From: Thalassobacillus sp043497085
GTDB lineage: Bacteria > Bacillota > Bacilli > Bacillales > Halobacillaceae
Length of the DNA: 64,000 nt
Reading direction: 5' to 3' (one strand)
Assembly: GCA_043497085.1 (NCBI GenBank)
Contig: JBIEKI010000014.1
Part shown: positions 7,619 through 15,717 of the stretch, piece by piece
How positions within the stretch are numbered: position 1 is the first letter of the stretch
Layout of the letters: each line of letters opens with the position of its first letter
The notes under the pieces: generated by a model
Seen by the model: the letters and a program-made list of their open reading frames with translations, nothing else
Told to the model about the DNA's origin: nothing
Databases searched by the model: none
Program-made: the position numbers and the translations under genes

Positions 7619-8119
7619 TTACTTGGCTTGTTCTACTGCAGCGATCGCTGACTCATAATCCGGATGGTTCGTCGCTTCACTGACATATTCAACATAAGTG
7701 ACCTTATTTTCTGAATCGACAACGAACACGGAACGCGCCAATAGACGAAGTTCTTCAATCAACACACCATATGCTTTTCCGAAGGAAGCATCACGATGAT
7801 CAGACAATGTGTCTACATTTTCAATACCTTCAGCACCACACCAGCGCTTTTGCGCAAATGGGAGGTCCATACTGATAGTCAAAACTTTGACATTACCCAG
7901 CTTTGTTGCTTCTTCATTGAAACGACGTGTCTGCTCGGCACAAACGCCAGTGTCAAGAGAAGGAACTACACTGATCAATTTGACGCTGTCTTTGTAGTCA
8001 TCAAGGGTCACTTCACTAAGATCATTGGCAAGCACCTTGAAATCTGGAGCTTTGTCCCCTACCTTAATTTCTTCCCCTACTAGTGTCACTGGATTTTCCT
8101 TAAAAGTGATTGAAGCCAT
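7619..8119 (-). CDS. tpx: Thiol peroxidase
   Basis: Atypical 2-Cys peroxiredoxin reducing hydrogen peroxide and organic peroxides with thioredoxin as donor. In 166 residues it has the peroxidatic motif PSLDTGVCAEQTRRF (Cys near 60) and the resolving Cys in KRWCGAEGIENV (near 94), the standard Tpx layout. The ATG at 8119 has an AAGGAGGA site. It stands between ytfJ and ytxK, each with its own hairpin, so it is probably transcribed alone; gene order matches B. subtilis. Confidence 0.96.
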   Translation of the reverse strand: MASITFKENPVTLVGEEIKVGDKAPDFKVLANDLSEVTLDDYKDSVKLISVVPSLDTGVCAEQTRRFNEEATKLGNVKVLTISMDLPFAQKRWCGAEGIENVDTLSDHRDASFGKAYGVLIEELRLLARSVFVVDSENKVTYVEYVSEATNHPDYESAIAAVEQAK

Positions 8120-8161
8120 TTCCTCGTCCTCCTTGCTTTATATTTAAAATTATCGCAAAAA

Positions 8162-8194
8162 AAAACTGCCTATCTTTATTATGAAGGCAGTTTT
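8162..8194 (-). terminator. Terminator of ytfJ
   Basis: Stem AAAACTGCC / GGCAGTTTT followed on minus by about nine T residues. It closes the ytfI-ytfJ unit ahead of tpx. Confidence 0.85.
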
Positions 8195-8214
8195 CAAACT
8201 TGTCTAACGTTAAC

Positions 8215-8676
8215 CTATAAAAGGTCGGAAGAAGAACGTCTGGATTGTTGTTGACCTCCGCTTTTGCCACCCTTTTGCAGCAGTTCTTGAATTTTTTCTA
8301 TTACAGGCGGTGCTAAATCCAACATTCTCTCGTAAAGGTGGGTTTGTTCGTTCAAATGGATCATCTGGACTCCCTGTTTTCTCACGATTAAAAAGGCGAT
8401 TGGAGTAATGGAAACCCCGCCACCGCTGCCGCCACCAAATGGCAATTCTTCTTCTGTTTGATCCTGACTTTGTCCATCTTGCCCTTGTTGTCCACCGCTT
8501 TTTGCTTTGAATTCGCTGCCGCCGGCGGCAAAGCCGAACCCAACTCGGGAAACCGGGATGATAATACTGCCATCAGGCGATTCAACCGGCTCTCCGACAA
8601 TTGTATTGACATCAATCATTTCTTTCAGACTATCCATTGCTGTGGTCATCAGACCTTGAATCGGATGCTCATTCAT
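8215..8676 (-). CDS. ytfJ: Sporulation protein YtfJ (GerW family)
   Basis: A 153-residue member of the YtfJ/GerW family, made in the forespore in Bacillus and needed for normal germination in some species. The conserved pattern VGEPVESPDGSIIIPVSRV then GFGFAAGGSEF is present, followed by a Gly/Gln-rich low-complexity segment (about residues 62-88), then a hydrophobic segment SITPIAFLIV and a polar Ser/Gln-rich tail. It is 36 bases after ytfI with a ribosome site, so the two form an operon. I did not find a convincing sigma-F/G promoter upstream of ytfI. Confidence 0.92.
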   Translation of the reverse strand: MNEHPIQGLMTTAMDSLKEMIDVNTIVGEPVESPDGSIIIPVSRVGFGFAAGGSEFKAKSGGQQGQDGQSQDQTEEELPFGGGSGGGVSITPIAFLIVRKQGVQMIHLNEQTHLYERMLDLAPPVIEKIQELLQKGGKSGGQQQSRRSSSDLL

Positions 8677-8712
8677 GCTATTACCTCCTGCTAATCATCT
8701 GGCTTTTTCAGG

Positions 8713-9273
8713 CTATCTGTTCACGTATCGTAACCACACATATATAGCCTTACCAAGCCGGAAAGAAAATATACCATCTGCAAGCACATGAAAGCATGGC
8801 ACTTGAAAGGAAGGCTCAACCCGGAAATGTGCAGGTTTCTTTATGATGAACAAATGGTTGATCAATTGTTCCAGGAGGGAAGCAACCGCAATCAATCCAC
8901 CCGCAATGGAACCAGTCGACGAAGCATTTCCTGTACCTACACGCATGACACTATTCATTTTATGTACCGTGACCGCTCTCCCCATTTGCAACAACTGATG
9001 CACGTCTAAATTCCTTTTCTTATCGTCTGTTGATTTTTGTTTCCATAACTCTTCTGCTTTTTTCTCTACTTTTGCCAACTCCGCTTCACTCTCTACCATA
9101 TGGTTGAAATCGATGTGCTTGCGATATACAGGCAGAAAACCCAAATAAGCGACTAAAGTAAGCCGCTTGTCGATAGGCAGGATTTCTAATTGAAACCGGA
9201 GCGATATTTTGATGAATAGCAACCCCACCAGTGTGATTATCAACAATAATAAGGCAATCCAAATCCATTCCAT
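8713..9273 (-). CDS. ytfI: DUF2953 membrane protein YtfI
   Basis: 186 residues: one N-terminal membrane segment (about 4-24, WIWIALLLLIITLVGLLF), then a soluble part with a charged helical middle (LAKVEKKAEELWKQK) and a C-terminal beta-rich part. This is the DUF2953 family found upstream of ytfJ in spore formers. Its role is unknown; by context it is probably a sporulation protein. The start ATG at 9273 follows a weak GTGAGG site. Confidence 0.87.
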   Translation of the reverse strand: MEWIWIALLLLIITLVGLLFIKISLRFQLEILPIDKRLTLVAYLGFLPVYRKHIDFNHMVESEAELAKVEKKAEELWKQKSTDDKKRNLDVHQLLQMGRAVTVHKMNSVMRVGTGNASSTGSIAGGLIAVASLLEQLINHLFIIKKPAHFRVEPSFQVPCFHVLADGIFSFRLGKAIYVWLRYVNR

Positions 9274-9424
9274 GAGGCCTCACCTGCTTACTAGTATCAG
9301 CATTAGCACAAACGAATAAACATAATTCAGCAATAATTTTCATACAATGGGTGGCTTCCTGTCATTTCCCCTTACAAGCTGGAGATGATAAAATAAAGAG
9401 TACCAAATAGAGGGAGGCATACAT

Positions 9425-10228
9425 ATGTCGAATAACAGACAAAACCTTTTTTTCTATTATCCACCAAACGAAGAGCTTGATATAAAGCTACAGCCATTAT
9501 TTGAGCTTGCTGAAAAAAATGGTTTTACCATATTGGATGATGCGAAAGATGCAAATATCATAATTAGTGTCGGAGGAGACGGAACATTCCTTCAAGCTGT
9601 CAGAAAAACAGGCTTCCGCCAGGACTGCCTATACGTAGGTATCCGAAGAGAAGACGAAGCCGGCCTATACTGTGATTTTAATATTGATGACTTTGACACC
9701 ATGGTCGACTCCATGGTCAATGCCGACTTGGAAGTCAGAAGATTTCCTGTTATTGAAGCGACCGTCAATAATGAATCGACCATGCTCTGTTTAAATGAAT
9801 GCAGTCTGCGTTCCACATTAATAAAAACAATTGTAGTGGACGTTCTTATCGACGATCGTCCATTCGAGACATTCCGTGGTGATGGTTTAGTGGTAGCGAC
9901 ACCAACTGGAAGCACCGGTTACAACAAATCAACCAAAGGTGCGGTGATTGATCCGAAGCTGCCATGTTTTCAGGTGAGTGAAATCGCATCACTAAATAAT
10001 AATCGTTACCGTACACTTGGCTCCCCATTTGTATTAAGTGGAGAAAGAACATTGAAGTTAAATGTGCAACAGGATGGTAATGATTATCCAATCATCGGTA
10101 TGGATAATGAAGCGTACTCTATCCGTAACATTAAAGAATTGTCCATAAATCTTAGTGACCGTGTCATCAAGACTGTCAAAATGAAAGATAATACTTTCTG
10201 GGATCGCGTTCAGCGAACCTTCTTATAA
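9425..10228 (+). CDS. ytdI: NAD kinase (second paralogue type)
   Basis: Phosphorylates NAD to NADP using ATP or polyphosphate. The 267-residue protein has the signature VGGDGTFLQA (about residues 43-52), the substrate motif LNECSL and the downstream TPTGSTGYNKS loop. Sequence and place match the B. subtilis paralogue YtdI (PpnKB/NadK2). The ribosome site is GAGGGAGG, ten bases upstream. In B. subtilis sppA and yteJ lie between ytfI and this gene; they are absent here. Followed by a perfect 20-bp terminator stem. Confidence 0.95.
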   Translation: MSNNRQNLFFYYPPNEELDIKLQPLFELAEKNGFTILDDAKDANIIISVGGDGTFLQAVRKTGFRQDCLYVGIRREDEAGLYCDFNIDDFDTMVDSMVNADLEVRRFPVIEATVNNESTMLCLNECSLRSTLIKTIVVDVLIDDRPFETFRGDGLVVATPTGSTGYNKSTKGAVIDPKLPCFQVSEIASLNNNRYRTLGSPFVLSGERTLKLNVQQDGNDYPIIGMDNEAYSIRNIKELSINLSDRVIKTVKMKDNTFWDRVQRTFL

Positions 10229-10276
10229 AATAATAAAGGCCTGGCACTAACTAAATGTGCCAGGCCTTTATTATTT
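10228..10276 (+). terminator. Terminator of NAD kinase gene
   Basis: Perfect 20-bp inverted repeat (10228-10247 and 10257-10276) with a nine-base loop; the right arm ends in TTTATTATTT. Unusually long and perfect for a terminator. Confidence 0.9.
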
Positions 10277-10296
10277 GCTCGTTATACGTTGTTGAT

Positions 10297-10800
10297 TTTT
10301 CATAAGAGCTTATTCAACAAAAGCGCCGAAAAGTCGAAGACTTGATTTCGAGATGTTTGAAGGAGTTTAGGTCGTTGGGGAAGGATTCGCTTTCCTGCGG
10401 GGGACCTGGCGAGCTTCCTCGGGCTATCGCCCTGTGGGATCTCACCTAGATCCTTCTCCCGCGGGAGTCTCACCCTTCCCCCACGCCCTTTACCGTATAA
10501 GACACTCGAAATCGTGCTTGAAAAGTTCAGCCTTATTTTGTGAAGAGAATCCTATTAACTCGTAGTTTCTGTCCAAAAGCATACTATTCTTAAGAGAAGT
10601 TTCGAGATTCTAACCATTGTATGGTGGAGGGGAAAACGGTGAGACTCCTGTGGGAGGAACATGATCGGTGAGATCCCGCAAGGCGAAGCCTGAGGAAGCT
10701 CACCACATGCCCACGGAAAGCGATCCGTTTTCCCCTCCACCATAATCGCTACCTAAAGTCTCGAAACTGAGTCTTCAGCAAAAGGAAGCTTATCTGTAAA
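10297..10800. repeat. Composite palindromic repeat, copy 1
   Basis: Gene-free. Two palindromes in inverted order. The first (about 10372-10485) has TGGGGAAGG / CCTTCCCCCA ends and contains TTTCCTGCGGG...CCCGCGGGAGTCTCAC; the second (10622-10742) has perfect 18-bp arms (10622-10639 / 10725-10742) enclosing GGTGAGACTCCTGTGGG...GGAAAGCGA. The whole unit starts TTTTTCATAAGAGCTTATTC and ends CTGAGTCTTC...TATCT.TAAAA, boundaries shared with copy 2 at 63.2-63.6 kb. Flanking GTTTCGAGA / TCTCGAAAC arms frame the second palindrome. No coding potential; members of this palindrome family are common in Bacillaceae intergenic DNA. Confidence 0.8.
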
Positions 10801-10828
10801 ATCAACTTTGAAATTTACCAGAGCATTA

Positions 10829-12421
10829 TTAAGTTCTTTGATATACAACTTCTCCATCTACTACCGTCATGGACACATTCGTATCGACAATTTCATGGGC
10901 TGCAAGCGTAAATAAGTCTCGATCTAATACAGTAAAGTCCGCAGTGTAACCCTCTTTTATTTTGCCTCGGTCGTGTTCATGTTTGATTGCAAATGCACTT
11001 CCGCTCGTATACAGCGATATCGCTTCATACATAGACAGCTGCTGGGAAGGATTATAGACTTTCTGATCATAGCTTGCCCGCCGTTCGACTGCGGCTCGAA
11101 TACCCAACAAAGGATTGATCTCTTCGATCGGTGCATCTGAGCCTCCTGCACAAGGAATACCTTTATCTAATAAGGTTTTCCATGCATAAGCATGTTTCAG
11201 ACGATGCTCACCGATTCGGTCGATTACCCAAGGGAAATCTGAAGCGACAAAAGTTGGCTGTAAATCCAATATGACATTCAAGCCGGTCAATTTCTCATAT
11301 AATTCTTCGCGCATTATTTGTGCATGAATAATACGGTCTCTTTCGCCAGTAGATAAAGGATTTTCTTGAAGAATATCTGCGATTGTCTCAACTGCCTGGT
11401 CCCCAATTGCATGTATTGCTACAGGCATTTGTTTGTCCCTGGCCTGATGGATAAGTTTTTCTAAAGATTTCTTATCATGGATAGCTACACCACGATTCAG
11501 CGGGTCATCTGCATAAGCTTCTGATAACCAGGCTGTCCTTCCGCCAAGGGCCCCATCGGAAAATATTTTCATGGCACCTAATTCAACAAAATCCGTACCA
11601 CTTTTAAACTTATACCCATTTTCATGCATATCTTCCACGACTTCATGATGTACCAATAAATGAGCCCGAAACTTCAATCGCTTCTCATCGATCACTGCCC
11701 GAAAAGCATCAAATGTTTTTTGAAAACCACCATAGTAATTCAAGTCTTCACTATGGCCGCCAACCAAACCATTCATGTGCATATCATTTACGGCCAGTTT
11801 TAACGCCCGTTCCAGGTATTGTGGGGTCACTTCCGGCATCGCTTGTTTGACAAGCTCCTGTGCTTGATCATGAAAGTAGCCAAGCGGTTCCCCTAGTTCA
11901 GAGCGAACAATCAGTCCGCCTTGAGGATCCGGTGTAGCAGCCGTTACTCCCCCGAGCTCCATTGCCTTTGAGTTGGCAAGCAGTGCATGTCGGCAAATCC
12001 TTGTCAGCATCATGGGATGGTCGGTGGTAATTTCATCGAGTTCATCTTTATAAATGATCCGCTGGTCTTCCCATTGATTTTCATTCCACCCCTCACCAAT
12101 GATCCATTCCCCTTTAGGGATCTGCTCGGCATGCTGCCTCAAAGCCCATTTCACTTCCTCAGCAGATTTCATAAAAGACAAATCCAGCCGTTGAAGACGC
12201 TCGCCATGTCCAATAATATGTAAGTGGCTATCCACAAATCCCGGATACATGACGTGACCCATCAAGTTATATTCTTTCGTCAACTGTTTTTCATGCTTTT
12301 GATACAGCTGCTGGGTATTTCCTACTGCAATAATTTTTCCCTTATCTGTAACTACTGCTTCTACCCATTCCCCTTCTTTCTCCATTGTATAAATTTTGCC
12401 ACCATACCATAATTCCGGCAT
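10829..12421 (-). CDS. ytcJ: Amidohydrolase, YtcJ family
   Basis: A 530-residue metal-dependent hydrolase of the amidohydrolase-3 family. Metal-binding motifs: DSHLHIIGHG (HxH, about residues 64-73), the carboxylated-Lys region GAMKIFSDGALGG, a His in VAIHAIGDQA, a second in IHAQIM, and the Asp in CAGGSDAP. The N- and C-terminal parts form the usual beta sandwich (YTADFTVLDRDLF). The substrate is not known; relatives include N-substituted formamide deformylases, but that cannot be transferred. Single gene, weak GAGAAGG ribosome site, in the same place as in B. subtilis. Confidence 0.88.
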   Translation of the reverse strand: MPELWYGGKIYTMEKEGEWVEAVVTDKGKIIAVGNTQQLYQKHEKQLTKEYNLMGHVMYPGFVDSHLHIIGHGERLQRLDLSFMKSAEEVKWALRQHAEQIPKGEWIIGEGWNENQWEDQRIIYKDELDEITTDHPMMLTRICRHALLANSKAMELGGVTAATPDPQGGLIVRSELGEPLGYFHDQAQELVKQAMPEVTPQYLERALKLAVNDMHMNGLVGGHSEDLNYYGGFQKTFDAFRAVIDEKRLKFRAHLLVHHEVVEDMHENGYKFKSGTDFVELGAMKIFSDGALGGRTAWLSEAYADDPLNRGVAIHDKKSLEKLIHQARDKQMPVAIHAIGDQAVETIADILQENPLSTGERDRIIHAQIMREELYEKLTGLNVILDLQPTFVASDFPWVIDRIGEHRLKHAYAWKTLLDKGIPCAGGSDAPIEEINPLLGIRAAVERRASYDQKVYNPSQQLSMYEAISLYTSGSAFAIKHEHDRGKIKEGYTADFTVLDRDLFTLAAHEIVDTNVSMTVVDGEVVYQRT

Positions 12422-12543
12422 AATACCTTCTCCCTTCTTAATAAAAATAATGCATTTTTGCTTTTCCGGTCTATTTAAGAGTAAACAACATAACCGTTTT
12501 ACAGAACTTAATAGTTAATAACACCATACATTTATCATAAAGA

Positions 12544-12572
12544 AAAGCCTTGCTGAAGAACAGCAAGACTTT
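12544..12572 (-). terminator. Terminator of SASP gene
   Basis: Stem AAAGCCTTGCTG / CAGCAAGACTTT, with TTTTCTTTA on minus. Confidence 0.75.
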
Positions 12573-12594
12573 AGCCATACATATAATTTTTTAG

Positions 12595-12795
12595 TTATTG
12601 TTGTCCACCAAATTGTTGCTCAGCTTGTTGAACCAAGCGTTTAGTGATTTCACCACCAACAGAACCGTTGGCACGGGAAGTTGAATCTGGACCAAGTTGA
12701 ACACCGAACTCTTGAGCGATTTCAGTTTTCATTTGGTTCAAAGCTTGTTGTACACCAGGTACTACTAATTGGTTTGAGCTGTTGTTGTTCGCCAT
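12595..12795 (-). CDS. sspA: Small acid-soluble spore protein, alpha/beta type
   Basis: 66-residue SASP that coats DNA in the forespore and protects it from UV and heat, and is degraded by GPR at germination. It has the GPR cleavage region KTEIAQEFGV and the family signature SRANGSVGGEITKRLV, with Gln-rich ends. It lies beside thiI as sspA does in B. subtilis, hence the symbol, though other alpha/beta paralogues would look similar. A sigma-G promoter is readable upstream and a strong GAGGAGGTG ribosome site precedes the ATG. Its own terminator follows. Confidence 0.95.
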   Translation of the reverse strand: MANNNSSNQLVVPGVQQALNQMKTEIAQEFGVQLGPDSTSRANGSVGGEITKRLVQQAEQQFGGQQ

Positions 12796-12807
12796 GTTGT
12801 TTCACCT

Positions 12808-12836
12808 CCTCGTTACTTCTATCATGCGTAACGAGG
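12808..12836. repeat. Inverted repeat across the SASP promoter
   Basis: Nine-bp perfect arms CCTCGTTAC / GTAACGAGG around 11 bases that contain the sigma-G -10. The left arm also includes most of the ribosome site. A possible operator. Confidence 0.5.
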
Positions 12837-12849
12837 ATTTTTTTCATTC
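12820..12849 (-). promoter_or_regulatory. Sigma-G promoter of SASP gene
   Basis: On minus: GAATG (12849-12845), exactly 18 bases, CATGATA (12826-12820), a full match to the sigma-G pattern GHATR-N18-CATNHTA. The start codon is 25 bases further. Forespore-specific transcription is expected. Confidence 0.85.
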
Positions 12850-12903
12850 AAATCTTACACTGGTATTTGTTTCTAGTAGACTGAATGTTGTCATAGCGCA
12901 TTT

Positions 12904-14112
12904 TTAGAATAAATCTTCAAATTCATTTTCTGATTTCGTCTCTGTTTGAAGTTTAAGCTCGATTATTTCTCTTTGCTCTACTGCCTGTTTGATATCTTCA
13001 GAAAAATCAACTGCCGCTTCATAATACTGGGCTTTTTCTTTACTTGGTCTGGTTTTAGGAGATTTTGGCACAAAAACTGTACAACAATCTTCATAAGGCC
13101 GGATAGAAACATCATACGTACCTATTTGTTGAGAAATCGATATGATATCAAGTTTATCCATGGCAACCAACGGACGGATAACTGGATAGTTGGTCACATC
13201 GTTGATAGCGCTCATACTCTCCATCGTTTGACTTGCAACCTGGCCCAGAGATTCCCCAGTGGTCATGGATAGAATCTCTTGTTCTTTTGCCACAGCTTCA
13301 CTGATACGAAGCATCATCCTTCTCATTATGGTCATACTGTAGCCTTCCGGCATTTCCTGATGGATTTTTTGCTGAATATTGGTAAAAGGAACAATATGCA
13401 CTTTGAGTTTAATACCATAGCGTGTCATTTCCTGTGCTAAATCCATCACTTTCTGTTTTGCCCGCTCACTCGTGTAGGGTGGTGAATGGAAATGAATTGC
13501 TTCAACTTCGACACCACGCTTCATGGCGAGGTAGCCGGCAACCGGACTATCAATCCCTCCGGATAAAAGTAACAAAGTTTTGCCAGTAGTACCTACTGGC
13601 AAACCACCTGCACCAGGATACTTTTTAGAAGTAATATAAACTGCGTCCTGGCGGATTTCTACAGTAATCTCAACATCGGGATTGTGGACATCAACCGTTA
13701 CATCTTCTGTATTTTTTAGAATATGAGCACCCAATCGCTGATTCATTTCCTGCGATCCCACCGGGAAGGTTTTATCCGTGCGCTTGGCGGATATTTTGAA
13801 GGTCTTTGCGTTGTCTGCATCGTTAAAAGCAAACAGCACTGCTTCTTTGATTTTGTCTTCATCTTGTTCAGTCCGGACCGCAAAGCTTAAACTCTGAATA
13901 CCAAACACTTCCTGACATGTTTCCATGACTTTATATGGATCTTCGCCATTCAACATGACATACATGCGATCTCTTGTTTTCTTGAGCTTAGTAGCCGGAT
14001 ATCGTTTCAACTTATGTGTAAGATTACTTTGCAGCTTTTGTTCAAACTTATGACGATTTTTCCCTTTTAGCGCCATTTCACCATAACGCACCATGATTTG
14101 ATCGAATTGCAT
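12904..14112 (-). CDS. thiI: tRNA 4-thiouridylase / thiamine biosynthesis protein ThiI
   Basis: 402 residues. Adenylates and sulfurates U8 of tRNA and also takes part in thiazole formation. An N-terminal ferredoxin-like and THUMP part (about 60-165) is followed by the PP-loop ATP pyrophosphatase with SGGIDSPV (about 184-191) and the C-terminal YEDCCTVFVPK motif. The rhodanese extension of the enterobacterial form is absent, as in other Bacillus ThiI. It begins seven bases after the cysteine desulfurase gene that supplies its sulfur, so nifZ and thiI are one operon. Confidence 0.96.
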   Translation of the reverse strand: MQFDQIMVRYGEMALKGKNRHKFEQKLQSNLTHKLKRYPATKLKKTRDRMYVMLNGEDPYKVMETCQEVFGIQSLSFAVRTEQDEDKIKEAVLFAFNDADNAKTFKISAKRTDKTFPVGSQEMNQRLGAHILKNTEDVTVDVHNPDVEITVEIRQDAVYITSKKYPGAGGLPVGTTGKTLLLLSGGIDSPVAGYLAMKRGVEVEAIHFHSPPYTSERAKQKVMDLAQEMTRYGIKLKVHIVPFTNIQQKIHQEMPEGYSMTIMRRMMLRISEAVAKEQEILSMTTGESLGQVASQTMESMSAINDVTNYPVIRPLVAMDKLDIISISQQIGTYDVSIRPYEDCCTVFVPKSPKTRPSKEKAQYYEAAVDFSEDIKQAVEQREIIELKLQTETKSENEFEDLF

Positions 14113-14119
14113 ATTATAT

Positions 14120-15259
14120 CTACCCCATCACTTTGTTTAATTCCATTAGCACTTTTTTCAATTCACTTACAAATGTATCAATTTCTTCTTGAGTATTTTG
14201 AAAAGACATACTGACTCTTAATGCACTTGTGGTCCTGTCTTCTCTCAGTTGGCAAGCAGCCAAAACAGCACTCTCATCTGATCGCTTGGAAGAGCATGCA
14301 GACATAGTTGAAATGTATATATCTTTTTCCCCGAGAGCATGAATAACAACTTCCGGCTTAAAGCCAGGGACAGAAATATTAACAATATGGGCTGCCGCAT
14401 CTGCAGGTGAATTAATGATAACAAAAGGAATTGCAGCCAATCCTTTTCTCAATTGCTCATTCAAAGTTTCAAGCTTTTTCACTGCTGTTTGTTTTTGTTC
14501 CATAATCATACGCAATGCTTTTACAAAAGAAACGTTGCCAGCCAGATTTTCTGTGCCTGCCCGGTAAGCCCCTTCCTGGCCGCCACCGTGATGAAGAGGA
14601 AAGAGTGTCGTCCCCCTTTTTACAAATAAAGCTCCAGTACCATTCAAGCCATGTATCTTATGACCAGACATGGTACATAAATCGATCCCACAGTCATAAA
14701 AGTCGATATCTATTTTTCCAAGGCCCTGCACATGATCGACATGAAAAAATGTTTTCGGATATTGAGTAACGAGTTGACCGATTTCACGAATCGGCTGGAC
14801 AGTCCCCAGCTCATTATTCACAGACATGATACTGATTAATATCGTATCCTGCCGTATATTTGCCTTTATATCGTCCACCCTCACGGAACCAGTCTCCGTC
14901 ACAGGCAGATACGTAACTTCAAATCCTAACGATTCCAAAGCCCCACATGCTTGTAAAACAGAAGGATGTTCAATTTGGGTGGTAATAATATGCTTCCCTC
15001 GATTTTGATGTTCTAATGCAATCCCTTTGATCGCAATGTTGTTCCCTTCTGTTCCTCCAGATGTGAAAATCACCTCTTCTGGAGATACCTTAAGAAGCTG
15101 AGCCGCCTGTTTTTTTGATTGTAGTAATAAACGCTCCGCTTCACTTCCAAAACGGTGAATGGAAGAGGGGTTGGCATAATATTGTTCTGCTACTTTTTGA
15201 AAGCTCTGCACTACTTCCGGATACGGTTTCGTCGTCGCACTATTATCTAAATAAATCAT
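14120..15259 (-). CDS. nifZ: Cysteine desulfurase (NifZ type)
   Basis: PLP enzyme that removes sulfur from cysteine and hands it to ThiI. The 379-residue product starts IYLDNSATTKP, has the PLP-lysine motif MSGHKIHGLNGTG (about 200-212) and the persulfide loop SACSSKRSDESAV (about 323-335). The start at 15259 has AAGGGG eight bases upstream; the frame extends to 15295 without a ribosome site. Upstream of and nearly contiguous with thiI, as in B. subtilis. In that species braB follows next; it is missing here. Confidence 0.94.
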   Translation of the reverse strand: MIYLDNSATTKPYPEVVQSFQKVAEQYYANPSSIHRFGSEAERLLLQSKKQAAQLLKVSPEEVIFTSGGTEGNNIAIKGIALEHQNRGKHIITTQIEHPSVLQACGALESLGFEVTYLPVTETGSVRVDDIKANIRQDTILISIMSVNNELGTVQPIREIGQLVTQYPKTFFHVDHVQGLGKIDIDFYDCGIDLCTMSGHKIHGLNGTGALFVKRGTTLFPLHHGGGQEGAYRAGTENLAGNVSFVKALRMIMEQKQTAVKKLETLNEQLRKGLAAIPFVIINSPADAAAHIVNISVPGFKPEVVIHALGEKDIYISTMSACSSKRSDESAVLAACQLREDRTTSALRVSMSFQNTQEEIDTFVSELKKVLMELNKVMG

Positions 15260-15328
15260 CGGGATGTCCCCTTCGGCGTTATTTTGCAATCTCATATATT
15301 ATCATAACTTATGTTAAAAATAAACAAT

Positions 15329-15363
15329 ACAGGAACTGTCACTAAAGTCATGACGGTTCCTGT
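15329..15363 (-). terminator. Terminator of ezrA unit
   Basis: 12-base arms ACAGGAACTGTC / GACGGTTCCTGT with one mismatch, then TATTGTTTATTTTT on minus. Confidence 0.8.
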
Positions 15364-15376
15364 ATCCACACCATTT

Positions 15377-15706
15377 CTATTCTGTTGGTTCCTGGGCAAC
15401 TTCTAATGATGTCAATAACGTATCAATCGAAAGACGTCCGTCTTCTGCAACGTCATCTATCCACGCTTCTGTAATTGCCATTTTACCTATAATAGTGTCA
15501 CCTGCTGCTGTCTCTTTACTATCTACTTCCGATTCCAGTCTTGGAATAGGATGAACGCTGCGTTCCAGGGTGACTGCAGTATCCTTGACACTATGCGGCC
15601 GTGCTGTATATAACTCACCTTGCATCCGGGTGACTGCAATGAAGATAACTATTGCCCATAGGATAATGGTCAACAGGCCTAACAAAGCAACTAACCATTT
15701 TCTCAT
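15377..15706 (-). CDS. Membrane-anchored hypothetical protein, 109 residues
   Basis: Not recognised. One hydrophobic N-terminal segment (about 4-26, WLVALLGLLTIILWAIVIFI) followed by a polar acidic tail of about 80 residues rich in Glu, Asp and Thr, which by the positive-inside rule would face outward. No cysteine, so not a lipoprotein. The gene begins 11 bases after the ezrA stop and is followed by a terminator, so it forms an ezrA operon. This position differs from B. subtilis. A role near the division septum is possible by context only. Confidence 0.75.
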   Translation of the reverse strand: MRKWLVALLGLLTIILWAIVIFIAVTRMQGELYTARPHSVKDTAVTLERSVHPIPRLESEVDSKETAAGDTIIGKMAITEAWIDDVAEDGRLSIDTLLTSLEVAQEPTE

Positions 15707-15717
15707 TGGTACCCACC

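Noticed and set aside
9274..9400. Sigma-F or sigma-G promoter before ytfI/ytfJ
   Set aside because: A GTATG followed by a poor -10 at wrong spacing; too weak to list.
10555..10743. Open frame of 62 codons on minus near 10.6 kb
   Set aside because: Translation of the palindrome; no start signal and no conserved character.
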